From contig DTYX01000057.1 in the NCBI GenBank assembly GCA_012961655.1, forward strand, positions 1 to 20,127: a stretch of 20,127 nucleotides of DNA. Reading direction: 5' to 3'. This document shows positions 1-7,443 of the stretch, piece by piece. The position numbers and the translations under genes were made by a program. The DNA is from Candidatus Poribacteria bacterium (lineage in GTDB: Bacteria; Poribacteria; WGA-4E; DTYX01). Within the stretch, counting starts at the first letter, position 1, and each line of letters begins with the position of its first letter. The notes under the pieces were generated by a model. The model did no database searches, was not told where the DNA came from, and saw only the letters and a list, made by a program, of their open reading frames with translations.

Positions 1-4
1 CTCC

Positions 5-1267
5 TTATTCTCTAAGTTGTCCGTTCCCATAAACGATAAATTTATAACTGGTCAACTCCTCAAGAGCCATCGGACCGCGTGCGTGAAGTTTTTGGGTGCT
101 GATACCGATTTCCGCGCCGAGGCCAAATTGATAGCCGTCGGTAAAACGCGTCGAGGTATTGACGTAAACAGCCGCGGAATCGACTTCCTGTAAGAATCGC
201 TGCGATTTTTGATAATTATCCGTGATAATTGCGTCGGAATGATGTGAACCGTAATTCATGATGTGGTCGATGGCTTCACCGAGGCTTCCGACGACTCGAA
301 TCGAAAGGATAAGTTCCAGATATTCGGTTCGCCAATCTTCTTCAGTAGCGGGTTTAACATCAGGGTAAATTTTTTGAGTCTTTTCACATCCTCTTAGTTC
401 GACACCAGCCTCGGCGAATTTGCGGCACATCGACGGCAAAAATTTCGCCGCTACTGATTCATGGACGAGTAGAGTTTCCATCGCGTTGCATGTGCCTGGG
501 CGTTGAACTTTGGCGTTGAAGCAGACGCTCTCCGCCATCTCTAAATTGGCGTCGCTGTCTACATAAGTGTGACAAATTCCATCTTCGTGTTTGACGACGG
601 GGATGGTAGAATTCTCCATAACGAACCTAATTAGCTCTTTCCCGCCGCGCGGCACGATAACATCGATGTATTCGTCAAGTTTTAACAATTCCGTGACAGC
701 TTGTCGGTCTGTTACGTCGATGTATTGAATACAGCCATCGGGCAATCCGGCATTAGCGGCTGATTTCAGGAGAATGTCAGCGATGGCGATGTTGGAATGA
801 ATCGCCTCGGAACCGCCGCGCAAGACGACAGCGTTGCCCGATTTGAGGCATAGCCCAGCCGCGTCCGCTGTGACATTAGGGCGGGATTCATAAATAATAC
901 CCACCACTCCCAACGGGACACGCACTTTGCCGATTAACAGACCATTCGGACGACGCCACATCCTGGTAACTTCTCCCACTGGGTCAGGCAACGCAGATAT
1001 CTGGCGCAGTCCATCCGCCATTTCATCAACGCGCTTATCCGTCAAGGTCAACCTGTCAATTAAAGCGGACGCTAATCCTTTTTCCTGAGCAGCTTTGATG
1101 TCCTTTTGATTCTCTTCTTTCAATTTATCGTTTGACTTCAAAATGTTATCCGCCATCGTCAGCAATGCTGAACTTTTGACATCCGACGATACATTTGCTA
1201 ACTTTCTCGCGGCAGTTTTTGCCGCTTTCGCTTTTGTTGTTACTAAATCTAAAATTGTTCTGGACAT
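5..1267 (-). CDS. proA: Gamma-glutamyl phosphate reductase (glutamate-5-semialdehyde dehydrogenase)
   Basis: ProA reduces gamma-glutamyl phosphate to glutamate 5-semialdehyde with NADPH in the cytoplasm. This is the second step of proline synthesis, after ProB. The 420-residue length matches the family. The aldehyde-dehydrogenase-type catalytic cysteine is visible in QRPGTCNAMETLLV (Cys260), and YESRPNVTADAAGLCLKSGNA (about 126-146) is typical ProA cofactor-domain sequence. The start is supported by GGAGGAGT about 8 bp upstream of the ATG. The protein looks complete. Its partner proB lies about 14.6 kb away on the same strand instead of next to it. The SDR gene lies upstream with a 122-bp gap that holds period-7 repeats, so proA may have its own promoter. 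Confidence 0.97.
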   Translation of the reverse strand: MSRTILDLVTTKAKAAKTAARKLANVSSDVKSSALLTMADNILKSNDKLKEENQKDIKAAQEKGLASALIDRLTLTDKRVDEMADGLRQISALPDPVGEVTRMWRRPNGLLIGKVRVPLGVVGIIYESRPNVTADAAGLCLKSGNAVVLRGGSEAIHSNIAIADILLKSAANAGLPDGCIQYIDVTDRQAVTELLKLDEYIDVIVPRGGKELIRFVMENSTIPVVKHEDGICHTYVDSDANLEMAESVCFNAKVQRPGTCNAMETLLVHESVAAKFLPSMCRKFAEAGVELRGCEKTQKIYPDVKPATEEDWRTEYLELILSIRVVGSLGEAIDHIMNYGSHHSDAIITDNYQKSQRFLQEVDSAAVYVNTSTRFTDGYQFGLGAEIGISTQKLHARGPMALEELTSYKFIVYGNGQLRE

Positions 1268-1335
1268 ATTTTTACTCCTCCATCCAACATCTGATACTAC
1301 TTGTTAATTATAGCGGGAAGTTGGTGAATGGTAAA

Positions 1336-1398
1336 ACGTATTGCGTATTCGGCTTCATATCTTACGCAACACGCATCACGCATTACGTTTCACATACT
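1336..1398. repeat. Tandem 7-bp-period imperfect repeat (about nine units)
   Basis: Nine consecutive 7-bp units are in perfect register, the clearest being ACGTATT, ACGCAAC, ACGCATC, ACGCATT and ACGTTTC (loose consensus ACGYATY). The array fills the proA/SDR intergenic space and runs into the last codons of the SDR gene, whose stop is at 1390-1392. Related arrays occur at 5242-5262, 7324-7351, 7417-7437 and 18380-18407. Function unknown. Confidence 0.75.
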
Positions 1399-2130
1399 TT
1401 TCCCGCCATCGACGGTGATAACCTGACCCGTTACGAAATCCGAACGCACCAAAAATAGTGCGGCTTCGGCGATGTCTGCCGGTTGAGCGACGCGTTTCAT
1501 CGGTGTTGCTTCCTCGTGCATTGCCTTGAACTCCGGCCAATCAGCAGTCCAGCGGGTGTCAACGAATCCCGGGGCGATAGTATTAACCTGAATTTCCGGC
1601 GCTAACACTCTGGCAAGTGATTTCGTCATGCAGATAACACCAGCTTTAGAAGCGCAGTAGGCGATGGAACTCCCTATGCCTGTCGGACCTGCTATCGAAG
1701 AGATGTTTATGATGTTTCCGCCTCCACTACTTTTCATCGCCGGCACTGCGGCTCGACAGCAGAAGAATGTACCTTTGAGATTTACCGCCAGAGTTCTATC
1801 CCACATCTCTTCAGTAAGACCTTCCAAATCCCCCATCTTGACAAACGTTGTTGTCCCCGCACAGTTCACCAGAATGTCAAGTCTGCCGCATTCTTCCATG
1901 ACTTTATCGGCCATCGCGCGGACCTGTGCATCCTGAGAAACATCCGCTTTGATAGCCGACGAAGGCACACCTAAATCCCGAATTTCCTGAGCCGTTGCGT
2001 TTGCCTCTTTCTCAGAACGCGAATAATTGACCACAACACCGGCTCCCTCGCGGGCGAAAGACAAGCCGATTTCTCGACCTATGCCCGTCCCACCACCAGT
2101 TATGAGCGCTACTTTTCCTTTTAGATTCAT
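1390..2130 (-). CDS. SDR-family oxidoreductase, 3-oxoacyl-ACP reductase (FabG)-like
   Basis: This is a classical short-chain dehydrogenase/reductase of 246 residues, the usual length. It has the NAD(P)-binding TGGGTGIG motif at 11-18, the NCAG motif near 89-92, the structural Asn117, and the catalytic Ser144/145, Tyr158 and Lys162 (YCASK). FabG itself reduces 3-oxoacyl-ACP with NADPH in fatty acid synthesis, but many paralogues act on sugars or other carbonyls. No other fatty acid gene lies nearby, so the substrate is open. The start has an excellent ribosome site, AGGAGG 7 bp before the ATG. The stop lies inside a period-7 repeat array, so the repeat has supplied or replaced the final bases of the gene. 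Confidence 0.9.
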   Translation of the reverse strand: MNLKGKVALITGGGTGIGREIGLSFAREGAGVVVNYSRSEKEANATAQEIRDLGVPSSAIKADVSQDAQVRAMADKVMEECGRLDILVNCAGTTTFVKMGDLEGLTEEMWDRTLAVNLKGTFFCCRAAVPAMKSSGGGNIINISSIAGPTGIGSSIAYCASKAGVICMTKSLARVLAPEIQVNTIAPGFVDTRWTADWPEFKAMHEEATPMKRVAQPADIAEAALFLVRSDFVTGQVITVDGGKSM

Positions 2131-2161
2131 TTTGACCTCCTGTTTTAGATACCCTCGTAGC

Positions 2162-2178
2162 CCAACTTTCTAAGTTGG
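2162..2178. repeat. Small perfect hairpin in the gap upstream of the SDR gene
   Basis: A 7-bp perfect inverted repeat (CCAACTT / AAGTTGG) with a 3-nt loop lies in the 146-bp gap between the SDR gene and the HepT-like remnant. No T-run follows on either strand, so it is not a standard terminator. Just left of it, AGATACCCTC (2147-2156) recurs at 7396-7405, which suggests dispersed intergenic repeat material. Confidence 0.5.
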
Positions 2179-2276
2179 CACAATATTTTAGCACCATATG
2201 TAAAATATCTCCTTCCGAAACCAAGATATTTAGCACTTCATTAATATCAAAAGTTTCACTTTTTTTATGTGCACTA

Positions 2277-2510
2277 CTATGATTTCCATTTCCGTGAACT
2301 GTTCACCCCAAGAGTGAAGAACCATACGCAAACAAGCAATGCCACAACTGTAGCGTTGTTCTTGCCTAAGGTATGGGATTTCAACCCGCATGTTTTGTTG
2401 TTCCAATTTAGGTTCTCCTCTTTTTGAACCTCCAATAGCGCGTCAAGGTCTGCTTGAATTTCAGCAATCAATCGTTTAAGTTTAATTGATTCTATCTCGT
2501 TCTCCGTCAT
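2277..2510 (-). pseudogene. Truncated HepT/HEPN-like toxin partner (probable remnant)
   Basis: The first 30 or so residues (MTENEIESIKLKRLIAEIQ and following) form a charged helix like the N-terminal helix of HepT-like HEPN proteins encoded next to MNT nucleotidyltransferases. After about residue 32 the sequence turns unlike a HEPN domain: a short hydrophobic stretch near VALLVCVWFF and a basic tail. The RxxxxxH RNase motif of functional HEPN toxins is missing. The total of 77 residues is shorter than the usual 110-140. The start overlaps the end of the MNT gene by 29 bp, the common arrangement for this pair. I read it as a toxin that lost its catalytic half by deletion or rearrangement. A real small protein with an unrelated tail cannot be excluded. 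Confidence 0.45.
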
Positions 2511-2871
2511 ACAGAATAACACCATCCTCTTCGATGCGTTGCCTCAATAAATCTGGTGCATCTTCTATAGCCACAAGGTCACATGAATATAAACTTTCCA
2601 TCAATAAATGCCCCAAAGCTTTAAAGTAGTTTTCCGTAGGCATTCCAGAAACAGCCAAATCGATATCTGAGTTTATCCTGAACTCTTCCCTTGCCAGCGA
2701 GCCGAAGAGAATCACGCGCTCCGCGCCATAGTTATCAGATAGAATGCGGGCGAGCTTCGGCAACGATTCCCATGCTTTCTCTGCTCGTTGGCGCGCCATT
2801 TTTTGCTGATGTTCATGGCGTCGCAAAAGGGTTTTTATAGCTTTTTCAGGGGTAACCATAGTTTCACCCAT
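2482..2871 (-). CDS. MNT-type minimal nucleotidyltransferase, antitoxin-like
   Basis: This 129-residue protein has a pol-beta-type nucleotidyltransferase domain. The active-site signature is intact: Gly57-Ser58 in ILFGSLA and the metal-binding Asp69 and Asp71 in SDIDLAV. In characterised HepT/MntA pairs the MNT protein adds AMP to the HEPN toxin and blocks its RNase activity. The long charged N-terminal helix (about 8-45) also occurs in this subfamily. The downstream gene overlaps it and looks like a truncated HepT, so the antitoxin may have outlived its toxin. The start is ambiguous. The first ATG lacks a clear ribosome site; a second ATG four codons later (at 2859) has GGGTG about 6 bp upstream and may be the true start. 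Confidence 0.82.
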   Translation of the reverse strand: MGETMVTPEKAIKTLLRRHEHQQKMARQRAEKAWESLPKLARILSDNYGAERVILFGSLAREEFRINSDIDLAVSGMPTENYFKALGHLLMESLYSCDLVAIEDAPDLLRQRIEEDGVILYDGERDRIN

Positions 2872-2934
2872 GGAGCCGCAGATTATAAGACCTCGCTGAT
2901 GATACCAATCACCAAAATTGGTGTGGTCAGCAAA

Positions 2935-5049
2935 TCAGCGGCTATTCCTTTTCACGCATCCTGCGATACGGCAATTTGAAACATTAGTACGAATAATTTC
3001 CGCGCCAAGCTCAACGTAGGCATTTTTGAGATTGCTGTCGATAATTTGAGAATGCGTTCCCATATCGCCAAACTTGGGCGGTCGATAGCTAAAGCCATCA
3101 AGTCGCGGATGTCCTTCAAAAATGCTATCCGAAGCTTCAACGCCCTTCAAGCCGACACCACTTCCAACGACGGTATTCCCCCTTAGCACAATCGCTCTGC
3201 CGCCTCGACCATCTAGAACTGTGCCATTTCTCACCCTTACGCTTGTTTCAAGATATACGTCTCCGAAAATGTAAATTTGGTCGATGATTTTTTTCTCTTC
3301 GACAGGCGGTTTACGAAGTAAATTGCTGAGCCCTTTAGGGCGAACAGGTTTAGAAACCTGCTCTACAGTGCTGCCGAAAATCGCCTGTAAATCGCGGTCG
3401 AAATCGACATCAGCATTCTTGCTGCCGATGCTAACCCTGGCGCTCTCATCCACAGTTATTCCCATTTCAAGCAGACGGTCGCGTATCATTTTATGTAACT
3501 TGGATTGAAATTCAAGAGTGCGAGGCACATCTTTGTTGCCCGATGGCGCATCTTCGCCTAAAAAAACGATTCGGCTTCGTGGAGAGATATCTGGATTTTC
3601 CGCGCGCAGCTTCCCATCTTCTTCCGCGGCGATTTTGACGAAATCAGTGTACCAGTATTCAAACAATTTGCCCTTCTTTTCATCGGGATGGTTGTACTTT
3701 TCTTTCAACAGCGAAAAGTTCTCCATCGCCCATCGGGTGTCGATGACGAAGCATCCCGCATTCAGAGCATGTACGCTCTTGCCCGTCCGTCGGCTTTCCT
3801 CCAATCGGGCTTCTGCTTCCGCTTGCTGTTGCGGCGTCATATCCCGCCACTCTTCAATGGCATAAGGGACAAGCCCATATTTTGTATTGACTAAGATGAT
3901 GTTTCCCCTGTCTTTGACTTTGTCTAACGGCGATTTTCCGCCAATTGTAATCACAGGCAGTTGGTCTACGATAAACCGCTCTGTTCCGTCGGGGAGAAAA
4001 TAGCTTAACGCCTGGAGATATAGATGAAAATAGATGTTGGGGTATTCGTCAAGCAAAGCGGGAGCATAATCGGAATACACCGGTATCGTGTATTTAGTAT
4101 CATCGGCTAAACCCAACTCTTTGAGCCATTCCACGCCAGCTACATAAGCCTCTCCTGGTCCATAAGGTTTAGCGATAGCGACGATGCAGTTTCCGCCTAT
4201 GAGGTCATTCCGTTTTTCAACATCGATGCATTTGTCATCCCGCTTTATCAGTTCTTTGAAAAGGATGTAGGCGATTTCATCTTTGACGTATTCCGCTTGG
4301 TGTGTCTGAAGTAGCGGCGTGGCTCTGTCCCGCCAATTTGAAATCGCAGCGGCTATTAAATTTGTCGTCGAAGCGGCGTCTCGTCGTTGAGAAGAAGATG
4401 CGAAAAACAGATTGTTCTCAATGATATCGCATATTTCATCGAGCAGAAGTGAGGGAGGCTGCACGCCGCCTCGAGCAAATATCTCATCAAATTCCTGTTT
4501 TATCCTCGAAAGGATGGAATTCCGCATGTCAGCATCGACCGGATGGTCGGATAGAATATGGTATCCGACAAGATGGTCAACGACGACTACATCTTTTTTA
4601 TTTCCGAAGGAAGCGGCTGAACGTGAGAGTTTGATATTTGTGTTATATCCATCAGCGCGGATGATTTGTTTATGAAGTAGTTCACCTGGCGACATACGCG
4701 TGCTTTTGCCCGCGGCGACGATGATTTTTCGGACGCCGAATTTCCGGGTCAAATATTCGTCGAATTCCCATCCTTCACTCCACTGTATGTTATCTTTATC
4801 AAGTTCGATAACGACTGAACGGATATAATTATCCGCGACGAGTTTAGCGAGTTCACCATCCTGATGCCGCTGATGGGCAATCAAATCTTTGCCGCCCAAC
4901 AACTTCTCCATTCTGGCTTGAACAGTCGCGAAGTGGGAGTGCGAAGCTCCTGCTGAGCATGCTTGTGTATTGTCTTTGCCTTGTGGAAAGACTCTCTCCA
5001 ATGCTGATTCAGATTGTTTTATGAAGATTGAATGAGCTTTTTGTCGCAT
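2935..5049 (-). CDS. Large nucleotidyltransferase-fold protein with C-terminal left-handed beta-helix; sugar-nucleotide pyrophosphorylase-like
   Basis: I do not recognise this 704-residue protein as a named enzyme. A nucleotide-sugar transferase signature, VAAGKSTRMSP, sits at 111-121, with a possible Lys127 after it. It begins only after an N-terminal region of about 100 residues. A segment like PYGPGEAY near residue 300 resembles the G-x-G-x-A loop that binds the base, and LNAGCFVIDTRW near 445 resembles the usual product-side N-x-G motif. The last 110 or so residues have hexapeptide-like repeats (IFGDVYLE, VRNGTVLDG, IVLRGNTVVG) typical of a left-handed beta-helix, as in GlmU or ADP-glucose pyrophosphorylase. 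About 170 residues are inserted between the signature and the GPGEA loop, making it far longer than those enzymes (about 300-460). CGGAG precedes the start. It stands alone between the MNT gene and dapL, so the neighbours do not reveal the substrate. Confidence 0.7.
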   Translation of the reverse strand: MRQKAHSIFIKQSESALERVFPQGKDNTQACSAGASHSHFATVQARMEKLLGGKDLIAHQRHQDGELAKLVADNYIRSVVIELDKDNIQWSEGWEFDEYLTRKFGVRKIIVAAGKSTRMSPGELLHKQIIRADGYNTNIKLSRSAASFGNKKDVVVVDHLVGYHILSDHPVDADMRNSILSRIKQEFDEIFARGGVQPPSLLLDEICDIIENNLFFASSSQRRDAASTTNLIAAAISNWRDRATPLLQTHQAEYVKDEIAYILFKELIKRDDKCIDVEKRNDLIGGNCIVAIAKPYGPGEAYVAGVEWLKELGLADDTKYTIPVYSDYAPALLDEYPNIYFHLYLQALSYFLPDGTERFIVDQLPVITIGGKSPLDKVKDRGNIILVNTKYGLVPYAIEEWRDMTPQQQAEAEARLEESRRTGKSVHALNAGCFVIDTRWAMENFSLLKEKYNHPDEKKGKLFEYWYTDFVKIAAEEDGKLRAENPDISPRSRIVFLGEDAPSGNKDVPRTLEFQSKLHKMIRDRLLEMGITVDESARVSIGSKNADVDFDRDLQAIFGSTVEQVSKPVRPKGLSNLLRKPPVEEKKIIDQIYIFGDVYLETSVRVRNGTVLDGRGGRAIVLRGNTVVGSGVGLKGVEASDSIFEGHPRLDGFSYRPPKFGDMGTHSQIIDSNLKNAYVELGAEIIRTNVSNCRIAGCVKRNSR

Positions 5050-5286
5050 TTTAAACTCCGATGCTCAAACTTTGTTCGCTCGCAGTAGCGCGTCAAACTA
5101 CCATTGCGATGTCACAGCCTCTCTACCCGTTTCACAATTAGTTGTTGCCCGGCTAACTCTACATGCCTATAGAGAACACTGACACAGCAAAATACTCCTG
5201 AAAACATGCGCTACGTGCAATCAGATGTAAGCAGAAATCTCACGCATCACGTTTCACACATCATTATATTCACTTCGTTCAGTAGT
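5050..5286. other. Intergenic gap, 237 bp, with a short period-7 repeat
   Basis: I see no convincing ORF or RNA gene here. Three units of the period-7 repeat (ACGCATC, ACGTTTC, ACACATC) lie at 5242-5262, 24 bp downstream of the end of dapL. The rest has no recognisable promoter or terminator. Confidence 0.6.
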
Positions 5287-6465
5287 TTACTTTCGTAAAT
5301 CACCCAATGCCTTCTTGATTCTCTCCAGAGCCTCACTCAGCCTATCATCAGGAACCGTCAGCGAAATGCGGATGTATCCTTCCCCATATTCTCCATAGGC
5401 GGCGCCGGCTGCGACGACGACGGAGGCTTTTTCAAACAACAGCGTTGTGAAATCGAGCGAGCTCATCCCTTTGGGCGTTGGAATCCAGAGGTAGAATGTA
5501 CCTTTGGGCGGAGAATAATTCCAACCGAGTCCGTTGAAGGTATCGACCACTTGCTTGCGACGGCGGCTGTAGATTTTGAGCATTTTGGGAATGTTGTCCT
5601 GACATCTCGTCAGCGCCGCGACGCCGGCGTACTGAATCGCGTTGAAGATGCCCGAATCCGTGTTCCCTTTGACCTTGGCTATGCCTGTGATTAAATCTGC
5701 ATTTCCCATCGCCATGCCGATGCGCCAGCCGGTCATGTTGAATGGCTTGGACAGAGAATTTAGCTCGACGCCAATATCTTTGGCGCCTGGTGTTTCAAGA
5801 AAACTCAGCGGCTCTTCGCCTTCGAAGACAATTTCGCTGTACGGATTGTCATAACACACGGCGATGTCGTAACTCTTCGCAAAATTGACCAATTCAGCGA
5901 AGAATTTGGGCGTCGCAACCGCGCCAGTCGGGTTGTTGGGATAGTTCAAAAACATCGCAGTCGCTTTCTCAGCGACATCGGACGGCACGTCCTCAAATTT
6001 CGGCAGGTAATCGTTTTCCGCCAAAATAGGCATGTTGTACGGTTCTCCCCCCGCTATCAGGATGCTCGCCCTATACGCCGGATAGCCGGGGTCAGTCATC
6101 AATACAACTTCTCCTGGATTGACGGCTGACAGGATAAAATGATGACAACCTTCCTTTGAACCTATCAAAGCCAAAACTTCCGTCTCAGGGTCTAATTCGA
6201 CGGAATATCTATCCCGATACCAATCGGCGACAGCTTGCCGAAAAGCGAACATCCCTTTTTCCTCATCGGTTGGATAGCGATGATTGGCGGGGTCGTACGC
6301 CGTTTTGCATAGTTCGTCAATTATCGGCTTCGGCGTCGGTTCAACCGGGTCGCCAATGGCTAAGCTAATCACATCAATGCCGGAGGCTCTCGCCTGATTA
6401 ATCTTGTCGCGTAATTCAATGAATAGATAAGGTGGAATCTTTTGTAATCTGTTTGCTATCTGCAT
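5287..6465 (-). CDS. dapL: LL-diaminopimelate aminotransferase (class I/II PLP aminotransferase)
   Basis: DapL converts tetrahydrodipicolinate directly to LL-diaminopimelate, a shortcut to lysine and the peptidoglycan cross-linker. The sequence is a fold-type I aminotransferase of 392 residues. The PLP lysine is Lys240 in SLSKPFNMTGWRIG; YPNNPTGA and YDNPYSE carry the cofactor-binding Asn and Tyr. The opening, with RLQKIPPYLFIELRDKI and then LAIGDPVEPTP, is typical of the DapL group most common in bacteria outside the classic models. An in-frame ATG lies 11 codons upstream, but I chose 6465 because AAAGGAG sits 6 bp before it and family members start near MQIANRL. A related aspartate or alanine aminotransferase is the main alternative. 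Confidence 0.85.
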   Translation of the reverse strand: MQIANRLQKIPPYLFIELRDKINQARASGIDVISLAIGDPVEPTPKPIIDELCKTAYDPANHRYPTDEEKGMFAFRQAVADWYRDRYSVELDPETEVLALIGSKEGCHHFILSAVNPGEVVLMTDPGYPAYRASILIAGGEPYNMPILAENDYLPKFEDVPSDVAEKATAMFLNYPNNPTGAVATPKFFAELVNFAKSYDIAVCYDNPYSEIVFEGEEPLSFLETPGAKDIGVELNSLSKPFNMTGWRIGMAMGNADLITGIAKVKGNTDSGIFNAIQYAGVAALTRCQDNIPKMLKIYSRRRKQVVDTFNGLGWNYSPPKGTFYLWIPTPKGMSSLDFTTLLFEKASVVVAAGAAYGEYGEGYIRISLTVPDDRLSEALERIKKALGDLRK

Positions 6466-6553
6466 GTTCTCTCCTTTTGGGATTTTCTCAGTGTTCAACC
6501 CTAATACTTTGTTTATAACGTGAATGGCAAAACGGAAATAGCTCCCTTGCCCC

Positions 6554-6568
6554 TTTGCCCTCTTGCCA
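6554..6568. repeat. 15-bp pyrimidine-rich dispersed repeat, copy 1
   Basis: TTTGCCCTCTTGCCA occurs here, in the gap between the SGNH hydrolase and dapL, and again exactly at 7364-7378 beyond the other end of the SGNH gene. Both copies lie near period-7-like sequence. The hydrolase gene is therefore bracketed by direct repeats about 810 bp apart. Confidence 0.6.
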
Positions 6569-6618
6569 TTTACCTTCTTCGCAAAACTTAAATGATGACC
6601 ACCGTTTTCTTATATCCA

Positions 6619-7260
6619 TCACCATCCCAGCGCCTCCAGCAACGCCAGCGCGATAATTATATGTCCACTAAGATACGGATGAACAGGCTCCGGGCAGAAA
6701 TGACCGGCAGGTCGGTGGCGGAGTTGTCCTTGAAATTTTTCATGCGTGTATACGTGGAGCGCGTCAAATTCCTTTGCCAATTTCTCAACCACGTCTAAGT
6801 AACCGGTCAGCATCGACAATACGAGTCCTTGTTGAGTATTTGTATCAGTCTCAGCGCTGACATAGAATGGGTCGATTAAAACAAGACGCGCCTGTGTCTG
6901 TTCACGCGCGAGTTGCAAAATCTCCCGATACAACTGTTCGTACTTCTCCGACGGCAATGCTTGTGTCTGCCCCAAAGTGCGATGAAGGTCATTGATGCCG
7001 ATTTTGACTGTCAACCAATCGGGTTTGTGAGCAAGCACGTCGCTGTTCCAACGGTTATGTAAATCCAGCACCGTATTGCCGCCGATGCCTTCGTTGAAAT
7101 AGGTGATGTGTCGTTCCGGATAACGCGCAGTGATAAGGTCAATTGCGAATTTCACATAGCCGTTGCCGAACGGCGCAAAATTGCCGCGCCGTCCGCAATC
7201 AGTTATACTATCGCCGATAAATACCACTTTTTGTCCGTCTTGAAAGAGAAAATTATCCAT
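6619..7260 (-). CDS. SGNH/GDSL-family hydrolase
   Basis: A 213-residue SGNH hydrolase, a fold used by esterases, lipases and carbohydrate deacetylases. Block I is FIGDSITD with nucleophile Ser18; block II is GIGGNT with Gly61; block III is KIGIND with Asn90. Block V, normally Asp-x-x-His, reads Glu191-Pro-Val-His194, so the family's usual Asp is Glu here. There is no signal peptide, which suggests a cytoplasmic enzyme acting on small esters or acyl groups. The start is backed by AAAGGAG 6 bp upstream. The substrate is not predictable from the neighbours. The protein looks complete. Confidence 0.88.
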   Translation of the reverse strand: MDNFLFQDGQKVVFIGDSITDCGRRGNFAPFGNGYVKFAIDLITARYPERHITYFNEGIGGNTVLDLHNRWNSDVLAHKPDWLTVKIGINDLHRTLGQTQALPSEKYEQLYREILQLAREQTQARLVLIDPFYVSAETDTNTQQGLVLSMLTGYLDVVEKLAKEFDALHVYTHEKFQGQLRHRPAGHFCPEPVHPYLSGHIIIALALLEALGW

Positions 7261-7323
7261 GTTATCTCCTTTTCGTATATTAATGATAGCATGTCTCAGC
7301 GCTTGGGAAAAGAGAAAATTTGT

Positions 7324-7437
7324 ACGTGAAAACGTGATGTGTGATACGTCTTCGTTACTTATTTTTGCCCTCTTGCCACAGAATGAAGACTTTTCAGATA
7401 CCCTCTAAGAACTATTACGTTTTACGTATTACATTTT
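7324..7437. repeat. Two short period-7 repeat arrays in opposite orientation
   Basis: At 7324-7351 four 7-bp units read in the reverse orientation (ACGTGAA-like). At 7417-7437 three units read forward (ACGTTTT, ACGTATT, ACATTTT). They lie in the 183-bp gap between the OmpA-like gene and the SGNH gene, and between them sits the second copy of the 15-bp repeat (7364-7378). Opposite orientation at one locus suggests separate insertion events or a folding element. Confidence 0.6.
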
Positions 7438-7443
7438 AAAGTT

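Noticed and set aside
1336..1398. CRISPR-like array
   Set aside because: The units are 7 bp with no spacers and they vary; no cas genes are present.
2012..2236. 74-aa minus-strand ORF upstream of the SDR gene
   Set aside because: Its C-terminal half is an out-of-frame reading of the SDR N-terminus, there is no ribosome site, and no family resemblance is seen.
5050..5286. Possible tRNA or small RNA gene in the gap
   Set aside because: I looked for a cloverleaf or T-loop motif and a terminator and found none.
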